Shown: positions 6,756 through 16,086, numbered from the stretch's first letter. The stretch is 64,000 nt of DNA from Flavobacterium erciyesense (GCF_018069925.1 NZ_JAGPXB010000002.1:124001-188000); one strand, 5' to 3'. Numbers and translations are program-made. The notes: generated by a model not told the origin, from the letters alone.

Positions 6756-9293
6756 ATGATACATACATACAACATTACCGGAATGACTTGCGATGGTTGT
6801 CGCGCTAAAGTCGAAAAATCGTTGCATACTATTGAGGGTATTAAAGCAAAAGTTTCCCTAAATCCGCCTACAGCAACAATAACTATGGAAAAGCACATTT
6901 CAATAGAAAAGTTGCAAGAGGCTTTATCAGCCGCGGGAAAATACACTATTGAAATGAGCAAAGTGGAGGTGATCGAGTATTCAGAAACAAATAAAGCAAC
7001 TGAAAAATCATGTTGCTCTACCCCATCTCATCATCATAAAAAAGAAAGTACTTTACCGAGCAATGCACAAGCAAAATATTATTGCCCTATGCATTGCGAA
7101 GGCGAAAAAGTATACGACAAAGCAGGAGATTGTCCTGTGTGTGGAATGGATTTGGTAAAAGCATCAGAGTTAACCGTTAGCAAAACGCAGTATACATGTC
7201 CAATGCATCCCGAAGTAATTCAAGAAGATCCGGGTTCATGCCCGATATGTGGAATGGATCTAGTGGCAATGGAACCAAGCGAAAGCGAAGACCAAAAGAC
7301 GTATACCGATCTGGTCAAAAAAATGAAAATTGCGGTGGTGTTTACTGTTCCGATTTTCATCATTGCCATGATTGATATGGCCCATAACAATCCCTTACTA
7401 CAATTAATGGATTCCGCAAAATGGAATTGGGTACAATTAATTTTTTCACTTCCTGTAGTGTTTTATGCCTGTTGGATATTTTTTGTCCGTGCTTGGAAAT
7501 CAATAATCACATGGAATTTGAACATGTTTACTCTTATCGGAATTGGTACGGGAGTCTCTTTCCTTTTCAGTTTAGTTGGAATGTTTTTTCCGGATATTTT
7601 TCCCAGCGAATTCAAAACAGAACATGGAACGGTATTGTTATACTTCGAAGCGACAACCGTTATTTTAACTCTTGTATTATTAGGACAATTACTCGAAGCC
7701 CGAGCGCACAGTCAAACAAGCGGAGCAATAAAAGAATTATTAAAACTGGCACCTACCGAAGCTACTTTGGTTAGTGAAGGAAGTGACAAAGTAATTTCAA
7801 TCCACGATATCAAGAAAGGCGATTTATTACGCGTAAAACCTGGAGATAAAATTCCTGTAGATGGAAAAATAACTGATGGTGAAAGCAGTATCGATGAAGC
7901 TATGATTACTGGTGAACCAATACCTGTTGACAAGAAGAAAGATGATATTATCATTGCTGGGACTATAAATGGGAATAAATCATTTGTAATGATCGCTGAA
8001 AAAGTAGGTTCCGAAACTTTACTTTCTCAAATCGTGCAAATGGTCAACGATGCCTCACGTTCAAGAGCACCTATTCAAAAATTAGCAGATAGTATTGCCA
8101 AATATTTTGTACCCACTGTGGTGATAATTTCCTTAATTACATTTTTGATTTGGGCAAATTTTGGTCCTGAACCTGCATTAGTGTATGGATTTATAAATGC
8201 AATTGCGGTTTTAATTATTGCTTGTCCATGTGCTTTAGGTTTGGCAACTCCAATGTCAGTAATGGTGGGTGTTGGTAAAGGAGCACAATCAGGCGTTTTG
8301 ATTAAAAATGCTGAAGCTCTGGAGAATATGAATAAGGTTAATGTTCTGATTACAGATAAAACAGGAACCATCACTGAGGGAAAACCATCCGTGGAAAAAA
8401 TTTATTCGACCAATAACAGTGATACTGATTTATTACAAAGCATTGCTTCATTAAACCAATACAGTGAGCATCCATTGGCACAAGCAGTAGTCAATTTTGC
8501 CAAATCAAAATCAATCTCATTAATTGAGGTGAAAGATTTTGAAGCAGTTGCCGGAAAAGGGGTTACAGGAACAGTATCGAATAAAAAAGTAGCATTAGGT
8601 AATAAAAAGCTAATGGAGCAAGTTAAAGCAACGGTTTCTGAAGATTTAGAAAACAAAATTATAGCCGAACAAAAACTAGGCAAAACCGTTTCTTATATTG
8701 CAGTTGATGGAATTGCAGTTGGTTTTGTGTCCATCTTGGATGCCATTAAAGAATCAAGTGCTGCAGCCATTAAAGAATTAATGCGTCAAGGTGTCGAAGT
8801 AATTATGCTCACCGGAGATAACGAAAATACTGCCAAAGCAGTTGCTGATGAATTGGGGTTAGCATCATACAAAGCTGGATGCTTACCCGAAGACAAACTG
8901 AAAGAAATAAAAAAATTACAAGCCGAAGGCAAAATTGTGGCAATGGCTGGCGATGGAATAAACGATGCTCCGGCATTGGCACAAGCAGACATTGGAATTG
9001 CAATGGGAACTGGAACCGATGTTGCCATAGAAAGTGCCAAAATCACTTTAGTAAAAGGGGATTTATTAGGTATCGTGAAAGCCAAAAATTTGAGCCATGC
9101 TGTTATGAAAAATATAAAGCAAAATCTATTCTTTGCCTTTTTCTATAATGTTTTGGGAGTTCCAATCGCAGCAGGAGTTTTGTATCCGTTTTTCGGAATT
9201 TTATTATCCCCAATGATTGCGGCTTTAGCCATGTCATTTAGTTCGGTATCAGTAATTGTGAATGCATTACGGTTAAAAAATTTAAAACTTTAA
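6756..9293 (+). CDS. copA: Copper-translocating P1B-type ATPase
   Basis: ATG 6756 (845 residues) is preferred to a TTG at 6735 because it places the HMA domain at the very start (GMTCDGC; C12, C15). Two heavy-metal-binding motifs follow (YYCPMH with C110, YTCPMHPE with C148). Then come the membrane and catalytic parts: the TGE motif (MITGEP), the CPC translocation site (C490, C492), the phosphorylation site DKTGT (D534), the SEHPLA motif of the N-domain and GDGINDAPA (D733). CPC with a C-terminal helix pair carrying N and MxxSS-type residues marks the Cu(I)/Ag(I) subgroup. It exports Cu(I) from the cytoplasm. It is probably the first gene of an operon with the DUF2911 and oxidase genes. Confidence 0.95.
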   Translation: MIHTYNITGMTCDGCRAKVEKSLHTIEGIKAKVSLNPPTATITMEKHISIEKLQEALSAAGKYTIEMSKVEVIEYSETNKATEKSCCSTPSHHHKKESTLPSNAQAKYYCPMHCEGEKVYDKAGDCPVCGMDLVKASELTVSKTQYTCPMHPEVIQEDPGSCPICGMDLVAMEPSESEDQKTYTDLVKKMKIAVVFTVPIFIIAMIDMAHNNPLLQLMDSAKWNWVQLIFSLPVVFYACWIFFVRAWKSIITWNLNMFTLIGIGTGVSFLFSLVGMFFPDIFPSEFKTEHGTVLLYFEATTVILTLVLLGQLLEARAHSQTSGAIKELLKLAPTEATLVSEGSDKVISIHDIKKGDLLRVKPGDKIPVDGKITDGESSIDEAMITGEPIPVDKKKDDIIIAGTINGNKSFVMIAEKVGSETLLSQIVQMVNDASRSRAPIQKLADSIAKYFVPTVVIISLITFLIWANFGPEPALVYGFINAIAVLIIACPCALGLATPMSVMVGVGKGAQSGVLIKNAEALENMNKVNVLITDKTGTITEGKPSVEKIYSTNNSDTDLLQSIASLNQYSEHPLAQAVVNFAKSKSISLIEVKDFEAVAGKGVTGTVSNKKVALGNKKLMEQVKATVSEDLENKIIAEQKLGKTVSYIAVDGIAVGFVSILDAIKESSAAAIKELMRQGVEVIMLTGDNENTAKAVADELGLASYKAGCLPEDKLKEIKKLQAEGKIVAMAGDGINDAPALAQADIGIAMGTGTDVAIESAKITLVKGDLLGIVKAKNLSHAVMKNIKQNLFFAFFYNVLGVPIAAGVLYPFFGILLSPMIAALAMSFSSVSVIVNALRLKNLKL

Positions 9294-9310
9294 ATGAAAA
9301 AATTAAAAAA

Positions 9311-10183
9311 ATGAAAAAAATAATCTTATTAAGCATAATCCTTTTGCAATCTTTAATAGTATCAGCACAAGAAAAAGTTCAAATTAGAGTTACCACATCA
9401 AGCCCAGCAGCATCGTTTGAGCAAGAAGTAGGTAGCGCAAAAATAAAAGTAGCCTACAGCAGACCATTAGTAAGAGGCCGAAAAGTATTTGGTGAGTTAG
9501 TGCCTTTTGATAAACTTTGGCGAACAGGTGCAAGTGATTGCACAGTGATAAATACTTCCGAAGATATTTATTTTGGCAACAATCTTTTAAAAGCCGGTAG
9601 TTACTCCATATTTTCAATTCCTTCCAATAATGAGTGGACTATAATTGTTAATACTGATACTGCTTTACATGGTGAAACGGGCTACGATGAAAAGAAAGAC
9701 GTGATGCGAATCAAAGTTCCCATTGAAAAAAGTCCTAATTTCTATGAAACCTTTACAATTGAATTAAATGACATTAACAGTAAAGGGGAAGCATTTCTAA
9801 AAATTATTTGGGAAAACACAATGGTAAAAATACCCCTAAAGAGTAAAGAGGACGACAATATACTTGCATTAATAGACCAACACATCACTAAAGGAAAAAC
9901 CCAAGATGCTACTTTATTGTTTCAGGCAGCAAATTATTATTACAGCACCAATAGAGATTTCAAACAAGCAATAATGTGGCTTTTAGAAGCTGAAAAAGTA
10001 GACCCTCAAAATTTCTATTACCCCAATTTGAGACAAAAAATGGCTTCGGAATTACAAGATTACAACAATGCAATTGCTGCAGCAAAGAGAGCAATTACAT
10101 TACTCGATAAAGAAAAAATGAAAGGTACAATCGACATCTTAAATAAAAGAATCGCAGATTGGGAAAAATTAATAAAAAATTAA
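9311..10183 (+). CDS. DUF2911 domain secreted protein
   Basis: A protein of 290 residues with a signal peptide cleaved near VSA-QEK. Residues ~25-170 match DUF2911: a beta-rich domain with the typical VAYSRPLVRGRKVFGELVPF and WRTGASD segments. The last ~110 residues are helical, with TPR-like spacing (ATLLFQAANYYYSTNRDFKQ). The function of DUF2911 is unknown; it is common among secreted Bacteroidota proteins. It lies 17 bases after copA and 4 bases before the oxidase gene, so it is probably part of the copper operon, possibly as a folding or assembly factor (inference). Confidence 0.85.
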   Translation: MKKIILLSIILLQSLIVSAQEKVQIRVTTSSPAASFEQEVGSAKIKVAYSRPLVRGRKVFGELVPFDKLWRTGASDCTVINTSEDIYFGNNLLKAGSYSIFSIPSNNEWTIIVNTDTALHGETGYDEKKDVMRIKVPIEKSPNFYETFTIELNDINSKGEAFLKIIWENTMVKIPLKSKEDDNILALIDQHITKGKTQDATLLFQAANYYYSTNRDFKQAIMWLLEAEKVDPQNFYYPNLRQKMASELQDYNNAIAAAKRAITLLDKEKMKGTIDILNKRIADWEKLIKN

Positions 10184-10187
10184 AGTA

Positions 10188-12707
10188 ATGAAATTCAAAT
10201 TAGCAATCATAGTTTTTCTTTTTTTGATTAATCACGTAGCTGTCGCTCAGGTTAATTCACAAAAAACGTCTTACACCTGCGTCATGCATCCTGAAATCCA
10301 ATCACCAAAACCTGGTGAATGTCCTAAATGTGGGATGGCGTTAGTTAAAGCAAAAGTTAAACCGATAAAAAAAGCAGTCGCTACAAAAAAGGTGATTTCT
10401 GAAACAAAAAAAGAAGTGAAGGAAGTTTCAGAACCCATAAAAGAAACTCCAAAAATCGTTGAAGTTCCAAAAAATATTCCTATTTCTGAAAGCAAATCTA
10501 TAGTTAAGACAATAGCTAAAACAGTGAGATACGATCTATACGTTCGGGATACTCTGGTAACTATTGGTAATAAACCTACTAGAGCAATTGCTGTAAACGG
10601 TCAAATTCCAATGCCCACGCTAACCTTTACGGAAGGAGATACTGCCGAAATATACGTTCATAACGAATTAAAAGAAAGTACCTCACTGCATTGGCATGGC
10701 CTATTTTTACCCAATAAAGAAGATGGTGTACCTTACCTAACACAAATGCCAATTGAACCAGGTACAACGCATAAATATAGTTTTCCAATCATACAACACG
10801 GAACACATTGGTACCACAGTCATTCGGGTTTACAGGAGCAAATCGGGATGTACGGTTCAATGATTTTAAACAAAAGAGTTGAGGACGAAACCTTCAGAAA
10901 AGGTATTGACGATTTGCCAACAGTTCCTTTAATTTTAAGTGAATGGACCGATGTAAATCCAAATAATGTGCATCGAATGCTACACAATGCTACCGATTGG
11001 TTTGCTATTCAAAAAGGAACTACTCAAAGTTATGCAGAGGCAATCAAGCAAGGTCATTTCAAAACTAAAGTAGCAAACGAATGGAAACGCATGAATGCAA
11101 TGGATGTGAGTGATGTTTACTATGATGCCTTTTTAATTAATGGTAAAAGTAATAGTCAATTATCCCAATTCAAAGGAGGCGACAAAGTACGATTACGCAT
11201 TTCAAATGGTGGTGCATCAACTTATTTTTGGCTAACGTATGCAGGGGGTAAAATTACGGTTGTTGCCAATGATGGTAATGACGTTGAGCCTGTTGAAGTA
11301 GATCGATTATTAATTGCCGTTTCAGAAACCTATGATGTCGTAGTGACCATTCCTGCTGATAATACAGCGTTCGAATTTCTAGCAACTCCAGAAGACAGGA
11401 CTAAATCGGCATCACTATATATTGGTGATGGTATCAAACAATTAATTTCACCATTACCAAAATTAAAATATTTTGATGGAATGAAAATGATGAACGGAAT
11501 GATGAAAATGAACGGAGATTTAGATGATATGGGAATGCAAATGTCTTACAATCAAATGGACATGAATGTAGTCATGTATCCTGAAATCACTGGAGAAGTT
11601 GCAAAAAAAGAACATAGAGAAAAGAAAATAGATCATTCTATGCATTCTATTAAAATGACTGAAAACGATTATAACAGTAACCAACTTTCAGACATTACGA
11701 CTTTAAATTATGCAATGTTAAAATCACCAACTAAAACCACACTGCCTCAAGATGCACCAGTAAAAGAATTACGATTTGAATTATCGGGAAACATGAACCG
11801 TTATGTTTGGAGTTTAGACAATAAAGTGGTTTCTGAAACTGATAAAATTTTAATCAAGAAAGGTGAAAATGTTAGAATTACGTTATACAACGGTTCTATG
11901 ATGCGACATCCAATGCACTTGCACGGTCACGATTTTAGAGTGTTGAACGGTCAAGGAGATTATGCACCATTGAAGAACGTCATAGACATCATGCCAATGG
12001 AAACGGATGTGATTGAATTCAATGCCAATACTGAAGGCGATTGGTTTTTTCATTGCCATATTTTGTACCACATGATGGCAGGAATGGGACGCGTTTTTAC
12101 CTATGAAAATCAAGCACCAAACCCATTAATTCCAAATCCAAAATTAGCACAACGCAAATTGTTTGGCGAAGACCGTAAATTTCACCTTATGGCAGAAAAT
12201 GATTTTGCTACTAACGGTAATGATGGTATGGCAATGTTAAGCAACACACGTTGGAGTATTGGTACAGAATGGCGATTGGGCTACAAAGATCATCATGGTT
12301 ATGAAACAGAAACTCATATTGGTAGATATATTGGCAAAATGCAATGGCTAATGCCGTTCATAGGCTTTGATTGGCGTTACCGCAAAATGGAAGAAGGTAA
12401 AATGGAAAAAAACATATTCAACCAATCCAATACAAAAGACAACCGTTCTGTTTTTAGTGCAGGTATAGAATATACGCTACCAATGCTTATAAAAGCACAA
12501 GCCGAGGTTTTTACAGATGGAAATTTTAGATTTCAATTAGAACGAATGGATATTCCTGTTTCTAAAAGAGTTCGCATGGATTTAATGTGGAATACCGATA
12601 AAGAATACATGGCAGGATTGCGCTACATCATCAAAAGAAATTTTAGTATTAAAACGCATTTCGACAGTGATATGGGATTAGGTTTGGGTGTAAATTTAAA
12701 TTATTAA
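10188..12707 (+). CDS. Multicopper oxidase with N-terminal HMBD and C-terminal barrel-like domain
   Basis: A protein of 839 residues. The signal peptide ends near residue 20 (VAVAQ). Next are a heavy-metal-binding motif (YTCVMHPE...CPKCGM) and a Lys/Glu-rich linker to about residue 108. The cupredoxin domains of a CopA/PcoA-type oxidase follow, with all four copper motifs: HWHG (H168, H170), HWYHSH (H207, H210, H212), HPMHLHGH (H574, H577, H579) and HCHILYHMMAGM (H622-M633). A Met-rich loop lies near residues 430-460. From ~660 to the end is an extension patterned as an outer-membrane barrel, resembling CopB/PcoB and ending in an aromatic residue. Likely role: periplasmic Cu(I) oxidation, anchored at the outer membrane. 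Confidence 0.9.
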   Translation: MKFKLAIIVFLFLINHVAVAQVNSQKTSYTCVMHPEIQSPKPGECPKCGMALVKAKVKPIKKAVATKKVISETKKEVKEVSEPIKETPKIVEVPKNIPISESKSIVKTIAKTVRYDLYVRDTLVTIGNKPTRAIAVNGQIPMPTLTFTEGDTAEIYVHNELKESTSLHWHGLFLPNKEDGVPYLTQMPIEPGTTHKYSFPIIQHGTHWYHSHSGLQEQIGMYGSMILNKRVEDETFRKGIDDLPTVPLILSEWTDVNPNNVHRMLHNATDWFAIQKGTTQSYAEAIKQGHFKTKVANEWKRMNAMDVSDVYYDAFLINGKSNSQLSQFKGGDKVRLRISNGGASTYFWLTYAGGKITVVANDGNDVEPVEVDRLLIAVSETYDVVVTIPADNTAFEFLATPEDRTKSASLYIGDGIKQLISPLPKLKYFDGMKMMNGMMKMNGDLDDMGMQMSYNQMDMNVVMYPEITGEVAKKEHREKKIDHSMHSIKMTENDYNSNQLSDITTLNYAMLKSPTKTTLPQDAPVKELRFELSGNMNRYVWSLDNKVVSETDKILIKKGENVRITLYNGSMMRHPMHLHGHDFRVLNGQGDYAPLKNVIDIMPMETDVIEFNANTEGDWFFHCHILYHMMAGMGRVFTYENQAPNPLIPNPKLAQRKLFGEDRKFHLMAENDFATNGNDGMAMLSNTRWSIGTEWRLGYKDHHGYETETHIGRYIGKMQWLMPFIGFDWRYRKMEEGKMEKNIFNQSNTKDNRSVFSAGIEYTLPMLIKAQAEVFTDGNFRFQLERMDIPVSKRVRMDLMWNTDKEYMAGLRYIIKRNFSIKTHFDSDMGLGLGVNLNY

Positions 12708-12752
12708 TTATAACACATATAATTTCACTATCATTAGATCATTCACTTAAAC

Positions 12753-12793
12753 AAAAATCGCCTTTAGGACAAGTATTCCTATTGGCGATTTTT
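12753..12793. terminator. Terminator of the copper operon
   Basis: AAAAATCGCC (12753-12762) and GGCGATTTTT (12784-12793) are perfect complements, and TAGGA/TCCTA pair inside them. A-run and T-run flank the stem, so it works both ways. It follows the oxidase stop codon by 46 bases. Confidence 0.8.
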
Positions 12794-13140
12794 ATTATTT
12801 CAATTAACTATCATTTTATCAATTATGTGTTCAAATCATAAGTGCAACAAACTTGTTATTGACTAAAATATTTATTGTTCAAAAAGATAGTTTATTAAGC
12901 AATCTTATATTTATGGATAGTATTTTTTCGATTTTGTTCCTTTGCTTTTTTTTAATTGTAGACTAAAAAACTTATTGTTAGAATTAAGTAAATAGATAAG
13001 TTACTAATAAAAAAATCCTTTACAAGGAGTGAGGAAAAAGCATGAAGAAAACGGTAAAAAACGATAAAAACAGATTTTTACAAAAAACTAAAACATTGCA
13101 ATTCAATTATTTAAAAAATAAAAAGAGTGAAATTTCAATT
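12794..13140. other. Gene-free AT-rich end of the element
   Basis: About 350 bases between the operon terminator and the tRNA fragment. It is AT-rich with no coding frame or clear repeat. It would be the terminal segment of the inserted element, where integrase arm sites might be expected; none is recognisable by eye. Confidence 0.5.
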
Positions 13141-13185
13141 TTCATAACCCTGAGGTCCCGAGTTCAAATCTCGGTCTCGCTACCA
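13141..13185 (+). tRNA. 3' half of a tRNA with anticodon CAT (attachment-site remnant)
   Basis: Reading back from CCA (13183-13185) gives discriminator A, acceptor 3' strand TCTCGCT, T-arm CCGAG-TTCAAAT-CTCGG, variable loop AGGTC, anticodon stem 3' strand CCCTG and anticodon loop TTCATAA, so anticodon CAT (Met, fMet or Ile2). CCC below the loop hints at the initiator type. The 5' half (CAGGG stem, D-arm, acceptor) is absent: the sequence to the left is AT-rich and unrelated. A break in the anticodon loop, with an intact 3' end, is what integration into a tRNA gene leaves at the far side of the element. Confidence 0.8.
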
Positions 13186-13190
13186 AAACA

Positions 13191-13220
13191 AAAACCCTAA
13201 CATCAATTTGTTAGGGTTTT
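13191..13220. terminator. Terminator directly behind the tRNA fragment
   Basis: AAAACCCTAACA and TGTTAGGGTTTT pair perfectly over 12 bases around a 6-nt loop and run into further T residues. It lies 5 bases past the CCA, as expected for the original terminator of the interrupted tRNA gene, which supports chromosomal sequence resuming here. Confidence 0.8.
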
Positions 13221-13264
13221 TTGATGGAAGTGTATTTCTAGGAAATAGCCTTTAAAAAAAATAA

Positions 13265-13534
13265 CTATTTAACCTCATACGCTACTTTTCCTTTTCGTTT
13301 TCTTTGAGAGCCAAAGCTTTGATGGTAGGAAGAAATATTTTTTTTAAATTCTTTTAGCACTTGTGATTGTCCAAAACAACAAAAACCATTCTGCAATTGC
13401 GGAATTGAATTACTTATATTACCCTTTTTTGCATGCGTTTGATTTTGCCAGACTGTTTTTCCTTTGACACAAAAAAACGAGCATAAAAAAAACGCAAGTA
13501 TCACTAACTTCTTGGGAACTGTAATTGTTATCAT
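13265..13534 (-). CDS. Hypothetical small secreted protein
   Basis: An 89-residue frame with a plausible signal peptide (VPKKLVILAFFLCSFFCVKG) followed by a Gln/Asn/Lys-rich tail with two adjacent cysteines. No family recognised. An overlapping minus-strand frame in another phase (13419-13643) is less protein-like. It follows the response-regulator gene on the same strand after 154 bases. Low certainty that it is real. Confidence 0.35.
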   Translation of the reverse strand: MITITVPKKLVILAFFLCSFFCVKGKTVWQNQTHAKKGNISNSIPQLQNGFCCFGQSQVLKEFKKNISSYHQSFGSQRKRKGKVAYEVK

Positions 13535-13688
13535 TTTTAAAATAGCAATTCATTAATTTTGAACAAATCCAAAAGTAACGAGCTACAAAATCATTTCTTT
13601 GCGGGAAACCGTAAAGCAGGATTTTTTTCTTGATAAGAATCAAATTTTATATGGATATGCAGTAAAGGAATAAAAATTAGAAGTGTTT

Positions 13689-14357
13689 TTATATAAGACC
13701 CAGGTCTTTTGCGATTGATACCAAATGGGTAGTATTGAGCGCTCTAAAGTATATTTTCAATTTACCAATTCGCTTTTCGATGGTGCTTTTGCTGTTTGGG
13801 GTAATTCCTGCTTCTTTAAAAACAGACTCCATTGCTTCTTGAGAGACGCCTTTTGAGAGGTACTCTAATAACTGAATGTCGTAGTCATCAATTTCGTTGA
13901 CTAATTTTTCTTGAAAAATAAACTGTAAATCTGTGGGCAGATACGGTATATCCTGAGTTGCAATTGCCTCGACAGCTTTGCGCAACTCGACCATTGTATT
14001 GCGCCCTTTCATCACAAAACCATGGACACCTGATTGTTCAAATAGGGCTTTAATACGATAGGATTTGTCTTCAATAGAAAAAGCAATGATTTTTAAATCC
14101 GGGAAAATTCCCTTTACTGCATCAATCAAAGCTTCGCCAGATGATAATAAAGTGGTACGATGATCAGCCTTGAATGACAAATCGGTTATTAACAAATCAT
14201 AGGGAACCTCATCTAAAGCCGCTTTTTTTATTTTCAGCAACGCATCGTCACAGTATTTTGTAAAGTCAATTTGTGGGATTCCCATTTCCTTTAAAACACT
14301 GACCGCTGCTACATCATTGAAATCAATATCGTCAACTATTAAAACTTTTCGAAACAT
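13689..14357 (-). CDS. Two-component response regulator (LuxR/NarL-like)
   Basis: A protein of 222 residues. Residues 1-130 form a receiver domain with the acidic pair D9/D10 and phospho-acceptor D59 (LLITDL). The C-terminal ~65 residues (from about LLEYLSKGVSQEAMESVFKE) form a helix-turn-helix of the kind found in NarL/LuxR-type regulators, though divergent. The gene lies 7 bases after the sensor kinase gene and is surely its partner. This family in Flavobacteriia is poorly characterised and the target genes cannot be read from the sequence. Confidence 0.85.
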   Translation of the reverse strand: MFRKVLIVDDIDFNDVAAVSVLKEMGIPQIDFTKYCDDALLKIKKAALDEVPYDLLITDLSFKADHRTTLLSSGEALIDAVKGIFPDLKIIAFSIEDKSYRIKALFEQSGVHGFVMKGRNTMVELRKAVEAIATQDIPYLPTDLQFIFQEKLVNEIDDYDIQLLEYLSKGVSQEAMESVFKEAGITPNSKSTIEKRIGKLKIYFRALNTTHLVSIAKDLGLI

Positions 14358-14364
14358 AAGTCAC

Positions 14365-16086
14365 TTATTTAGGAAATGTTAATCTGATTTTTAGCCCTTT
14401 TGAGCTTTTCGAGTCAAAAATAATACTTCCTCCAATGGCATCAATACGGTTTTCCACATTGAGCAGTCCATTTTTACTTTGTAGGGGATTTTTTATACCA
14501 ATTCCGTTATCTGAATAATGAACATAACATTGTTTATTGTCTGTCTCAAAGCGAAGTACTACAAAAGTCCCTTGACTGTGTTTTTTCATGTTGATCATTA
14601 ATTCTTGCAACACACGATACAAAGCAATTTTCTTTTCTTCTGTAATCTTATTCCATGGAATGCTATTACTATCCTTTAAAATAACCTGTACTTGAGCTGC
14701 ATTAAAACTAGATAGCATTTCCTTTAATTCGCTTTCATAGGTTTCACCCGTGGGAATAGGGCTGTTTTCTCTCGATATGTTGCGTGTTCGACGGTAAATT
14801 TTATCCAAATTATCTAACAAGGTTTCTTTTTGACTTACATTTTGCAAGTCTTGCGTTTCTGCAAAAGCAATTGTTTGATAAACGTCATTGGCTAATTCAT
14901 CATGCAATTTTTTAGAAATTCGAATTTCACTTTCATATATTGCTGCTTGTTTTTCTTTCTTGTTCTTATCTTGAAGATAGAAATATAAAATGAGTGCCAA
15001 AATTACCCCCAAGAGCATGATAAAAAACAACATATAATTTTGAAGTTTTTCTTGCTCTAATGCCAAAGCTTTTTCTGCATTATCTGTTTTTAATTGTAAA
15101 TTCTCATTTTGTGCTTGTGTAGCATCATACTTGATTTTGGCAAACTGATTTTTAGCAATCTGCCTAACTTTTGTAATACTATCATTAAGTTGAAGGTATT
15201 TTTTTGTGTAGTTTCGCACTTGTAATGGAGTACTTATTTCCATCAGCAATGCCAAAGCTGATAAGCGATCATCGATACTTTTTAGCACTGTGGCTTTAGC
15301 ATACGATTCTTGTGCATATTTGATTGCCAATTGGGGCTGTCTCCTTTGATAATACTGAGCAAGATTGTTAAAACTAGTGACCAAACCATAGTCAAATTGT
15401 AATTGTTGGCGAATCTTCAAAGCTCTTTTTAAGACCATACCGCTTCTGTTATCTCCTATTTTATAATAGCAATAGCCTAGATTACCTAAAACTCTAGCAA
15501 GATGCTCTAAGTTGGCCTGAGCAATTGGTGATTTAGAGAGCGACTCAAGTGACTGTATGGCTTGTTTGTAGTTTTGTTGCTCCATGTTCACCACCGCAAT
15601 ATTATTCTGCATGATTTCTTTTTGCAAAGGCGTATCAGCCAATTCACTTGCTTTTTTGTAATACGTAATGGCGTTGGGATAATCGTAAAGGTTCTTATAA
15701 TTAATCCCTAAAGAATTGTATATCGCCACTTTATACTGGGTTTCAATTTTGTTTTTAAAGTAGGAAATCGCCTCTGTAGCAGTAACTTCACTTCCTACAT
15801 AATCTCCCTGTGTTTGCTGTATCGCGGCCATTTTTAGGAGTGCATATACTATTTTTTCTGCATCTTCTTTAGCGGAACTTTGGGTTCGAATTTGATTGTA
15901 ATAGTAGTAGGCGCTGTCGTAAACACCCTCCGCATAAAAATCTTCTGCCGTTGTAATGTACTTTTCATAAACGGTAACCGATTTAACTGCTGTTTGATTA
16001 GGCGTTGTTTTTGAACAAGAACAAAAAAAATCCCCTATGAATAAGAGAAAAATAAAAAACGGGAAACGTACTTTTTGTAGTATCAT
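14365..16086 (-). CDS. TPR-containing sensor histidine kinase (HisKA_3 type)
   Basis: A protein of 573 residues. The N-terminus has a lipoprotein-like signal (FFCSC). About 300 residues of tetratricopeptide repeats follow in the periplasm (repeats such as AIYNSLGINYKNLYDYPNAI). Then come a coiled-coil segment, one membrane span (YMLFFIMLLGVILALILYFY) and a cytoplasmic kinase. The phospho-accepting histidine is H395 in ISKKLHDELAND, typical of HisKA_3 kinases, and the ATPase domain has YSDNGIGI and GLLNVENRI motifs. It pairs with the response regulator downstream. The signal it senses is unknown; TPRs suggest a protein or peptide ligand. Confidence 0.9.
   Translation of the reverse strand: MILQKVRFPFFIFLLFIGDFFCSCSKTTPNQTAVKSVTVYEKYITTAEDFYAEGVYDSAYYYYNQIRTQSSAKEDAEKIVYALLKMAAIQQTQGDYVGSEVTATEAISYFKNKIETQYKVAIYNSLGINYKNLYDYPNAITYYKKASELADTPLQKEIMQNNIAVVNMEQQNYKQAIQSLESLSKSPIAQANLEHLARVLGNLGYCYYKIGDNRSGMVLKRALKIRQQLQFDYGLVTSFNNLAQYYQRRQPQLAIKYAQESYAKATVLKSIDDRLSALALLMEISTPLQVRNYTKKYLQLNDSITKVRQIAKNQFAKIKYDATQAQNENLQLKTDNAEKALALEQEKLQNYMLFFIMLLGVILALILYFYLQDKNKKEKQAAIYESEIRISKKLHDELANDVYQTIAFAETQDLQNVSQKETLLDNLDKIYRRTRNISRENSPIPTGETYESELKEMLSSFNAAQVQVILKDSNSIPWNKITEEKKIALYRVLQELMINMKKHSQGTFVVLRFETDNKQCYVHYSDNGIGIKNPLQSKNGLLNVENRIDAIGGSIIFDSKSSKGLKIRLTFPK

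Larger units (their letters stand above)
1..13185. mobile_element. Right part of an integrated copper-resistance element (putative)
   Basis: Inferred extent, left end outside the window. The right boundary is set by a 45-nt 3' tRNA fragment (13141-13185), which integrases that use tRNA genes typically leave at the far end of an element. Everything to its left is accessory in nature: a DUF5131 gene, a serine recombinase, long AT-rich spacers and a full copper-handling cluster. From 13.7 kb on, ordinary chromosomal genes follow. No tyrosine integrase is visible, so it would have to lie upstream; the small serine recombinase at 1724 may be a passenger. Confidence 0.5.

Noticed and set aside
13419-13643. 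74-codon minus-strand frame overlapping the small secreted-protein frame
   Set aside because: Overlaps in another phase a frame with a better signal peptide; only one can be real and both are weak.
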